Source: CAZUCD01 sp964618855 (lineage in GTDB: Bacteria > Sumerlaeota > Sumerlaeia > SLMS01 > JANRJK01). Taken from it: a DNA stretch of 19,128 bases. The notes below the pieces were generated by a model. The model ran no database searches. It was given only the letters and a program-made list of their open reading frames with translations, and was not told the DNA's origin. A program made the translations under genes and the position numbers. This document shows positions 17,745-19,128 of the stretch, piece after piece (the stretch's first letter is position 1; each line of letters opens with the position of its first letter). Where the stretch lies: NCBI GenBank assembly GCA_964618855.1, contig CAZUCD010000067.1:1-19128 (forward strand). The letters are read 5' to 3'.

Positions 17745-18983
17745 CTATTCGGTCATGGGCGCCTTGCCGATTCCGTGAAGGAATCCGGCCAACTCGGCAA
17801 CCTGCCTCCGCGAGTCGAACAACTCCTCTGCACGGCGGCGGGCGTTGCACGACATCTCGCTCCGAAGGCCGGGGTCCGCGAGGAGCCGCCCGATTGCGTC
17901 TGCCGTCGCGGCGGGGTCCCCGGGCGGGACGATGATGCCTTCCACACCGTCACGGACAATCTCCGGGATTCCCGTCACGGGCGTCGTGACTATCGGGGTT
18001 CCGCAGGCGAGAGCCTCGAGCAGGACTGTCGGCAGCGCATCCCGGTCCCCGTCCCGCGCCTCAAGGCATGGCGCGACGAGAAGCGTTGCCGATTGCAGCA
18101 GCGCAAGCACCCGAGGCTGGTTCACCGCCCCAAGAAACCGGACGCCATCACCGAGTCCGAGTTGGCGCGCCTGCCTCCTCAGCAAAGGCCCGCGCAGACC
18201 GTCCCCCGCGATTGCGCAACGCACCCGAATCCCGCGACCCTTCAGCAAGGCCAATGCGTTCAGCAGCACGGCCACGCCCTTCTTCTCGATCAAGCGCCCG
18301 ACGAACAGGATTGTTCCGGGTTCGCGCTGCTCCATCGGGGGTGGCGTGAACTTGATGAGGTCCACACCGTTGTAGATGCGGCGCACCTTCCGGGCCAATG
18401 CAGGCCCGAGTCGCTCCGCGAGGTACCGCAGGTTGAAATCGCAGACCGTCACGATGCCACTCGCGCGTGCCGCGATCCGACGAATTCGGTCCCAGTCGGA
18501 GTCGAGTTGGAAGATCTCAAACGCGTGCACGGTGACCGTGCACGGGTTCCCATTCAGCATGTTCAGGAAGTATCCCGCGTGCGCTGCGCCCTCCATGAAG
18601 TGGCAGTGCACATGCCGCTCGGGACACCCGGCAAACTCCCGGCACAGCCACACCGCCTGGAGCCATCGCTTGAACCCATCCGGGCTCATCCCGAGGAGCG
18701 CCCGGGCGCAAGTCGCCGCGAACCTGACGGGGCGATCGCGCACGGCCCACATGCACGCCGACGCGAACGCGGGAAACTGGGATAGGAGATACTGCGGTGC
18801 CTGAACGACCGGGTTCCGGACATTCGCCACCCCGGCGTGGTAGATGCCCTCCGTCGGCGCGAGGAGGGACACGACAGTGACGTCCACCCCGAGCGATTGA
18901 AGCCCGAGGATCTCGCCGAGCACGAATGTCTCAGAGAACTTCGGGAAGACCTTCAGGAGGTATATGACGCGGTGTGGTTTCAT
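17745..18983 (-). CDS. GT4-family glycosyltransferase
   Basis: 412 residues, the normal length for GT-B fold, GT4 retaining glycosyltransferases of exopolysaccharide or LPS assembly; the order of motifs resembles WcaL-like colanic/amylovoran enzymes. N-terminal domain: VIYLLKVFPKFSETFVLGEI (6-25), the usual opening, and VTVHAFEIF. C-terminal donor domain: IYNGVDLIKFTP, ILFVGRLIEKKGVAVLLNAL, and the nucleotide-sugar segment DALPTVLLEALACGTPIVTT with GIPEIVRDGVEGIIVPPGD. It acts at the cytoplasmic membrane face; donor and acceptor sugars are unknown. The ATG at 18983 lacks a good ribosome-binding site. Only 32 bases separate it from the rpsG terminator, and they contain a small palindrome (TTGGCCGCCAA, 19002-19012). 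Its promoter must therefore overlap the terminator, or it depends on read-through. Confidence 0.9.
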   Translation of the reverse strand: MKPHRVIYLLKVFPKFSETFVLGEILGLQSLGVDVTVVSLLAPTEGIYHAGVANVRNPVVQAPQYLLSQFPAFASACMWAVRDRPVRFAATCARALLGMSPDGFKRWLQAVWLCREFAGCPERHVHCHFMEGAAHAGYFLNMLNGNPCTVTVHAFEIFQLDSDWDRIRRIAARASGIVTVCDFNLRYLAERLGPALARKVRRIYNGVDLIKFTPPPMEQREPGTILFVGRLIEKKGVAVLLNALALLKGRGIRVRCAIAGDGLRGPLLRRQARQLGLGDGVRFLGAVNQPRVLALLQSATLLVAPCLEARDGDRDALPTVLLEALACGTPIVTTPVTGIPEIVRDGVEGIIVPPGDPAATADAIGRLLADPGLRSEMSCNARRRAEELFDSRRQVAELAGFLHGIGKAPMTE

Positions 18984-19015
18984 CCGGCTGACCGTGCTAC
19001 TTTGGCCGCCAATGC

Positions 19016-19050
19016 AAAACGCGCCGGAGGCTGTTGGGCCCCCGGCGCGC
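19016..19050 (-). terminator. Rho-independent terminator after rpsG
   Basis: On the minus strand CGCGCCGG (19049-19042) pairs with CCGGCGCG (19027-19020) across a 14-base loop, and TTTT follows at 19019-19016. It begins 24 bases after the rpsG stop codon. Confidence 0.8.
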
Positions 19051-19073
19051 GGTGATTGCTCGACTGTCGCCGA

Positions 19074-19128
19074 TTACCAGCGATAGTGGGCGAAGGCCTT
19101 GTTGGCCTCGGCCATCTTGTGCGTGTCT
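19074..19128 (-). CDS. rpsG: 30S ribosomal protein S7, C-terminal end (cut by window edge)
   Basis: The last 17 codons and the stop are visible, reading DTHKMAEANKAFAHYRW. This is the strongly conserved C-terminus of ribosomal protein S7, which nucleates assembly of the 30S head and contacts the E-site tRNA. The gene enters from the right edge. A hairpin terminator follows directly, so rpsG seems to be the last gene of its transcript here, without fusA behind it. Confidence 0.93.
   Translation of the reverse strand, partial: DTHKMAEANKAFAHYRW

Noticed and set aside
17679..18785. Plus-strand open frame of 368 codons
   Set aside because: Antisense to the glycosyltransferase, whose motifs are unambiguous.

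Overview
This is a GC-rich bacterial window, almost fully coding, with ten protein genes seen whole, one interrupted by an assembly gap, and two cut by the window edges. No marker fixes the taxon. A long Ser/Thr kinase with a DWG magnesium motif and a repeat-rich C-terminus, large secreted proteins built from carboxypeptidase-regulatory-like repeats, and a secreted lamin-tail-like protein would fit Planctomycetota or a related phylum, most likely a metagenomic assembly (it holds a run of 10 N). That assignment is inference.

Layout. Positions 1-1515 (minus): an InaA/Kdo-kinase-like lipopolysaccharide kinase whose stop codon overlaps the start of an RluA-type pseudouridine synthase, which runs off the left edge. 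Positions 1633-5055 (plus, divergent): a 1140-residue membrane-anchored Ser/Thr kinase with a TPR-like C-terminal half. Positions 5171-6299 (plus): a secreted thioredoxin-fold protein followed 4 nt later by a small CoA-binding protein. Positions 6303-12259 (minus): two paralogous secreted multi-domain proteins (711 and 1218 aa), with a remnant of the CoA-binding gene's 3' end between them. Positions 12378-16736 (minus): mmsA-preT-preA, a pyrimidine-reduction and semialdehyde-oxidation cluster with a plausible sigma70-type promoter and a LacI-family-like palindrome upstream. Positions 17012-19128 (minus): a small secreted protein, a GT4 glycosyltransferase, and the last 17 codons of rpsG followed by a hairpin terminator.

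How the genes work together. PreT and PreA together form NAD-dependent dihydropyrimidine dehydrogenase, which reduces uracil and thymine. MmsA (CoA-acylating methylmalonate/malonate-semialdehyde dehydrogenase) would finish the same reductive route, turning the semialdehydes from beta-alanine or beta-aminoisobutyrate into acetyl-CoA or propionyl-CoA. The hydrolytic middle enzymes and the transaminase are not in the window. The rest is a cell-envelope and signalling neighbourhood.

The most notable non-gene structures are: a duplication scar at an exact 2300-bp offset, including a 62-bp perfect repeat in otherwise diverged paralogs; a 127-bp mmsA-preT spacer holding two unrelated heptamer arrays and a G-quadruplex-type motif on the mRNA strand; and the operator-like palindrome inside the mmsA promoter. 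I did not find a clearly novel defence or mobile system.
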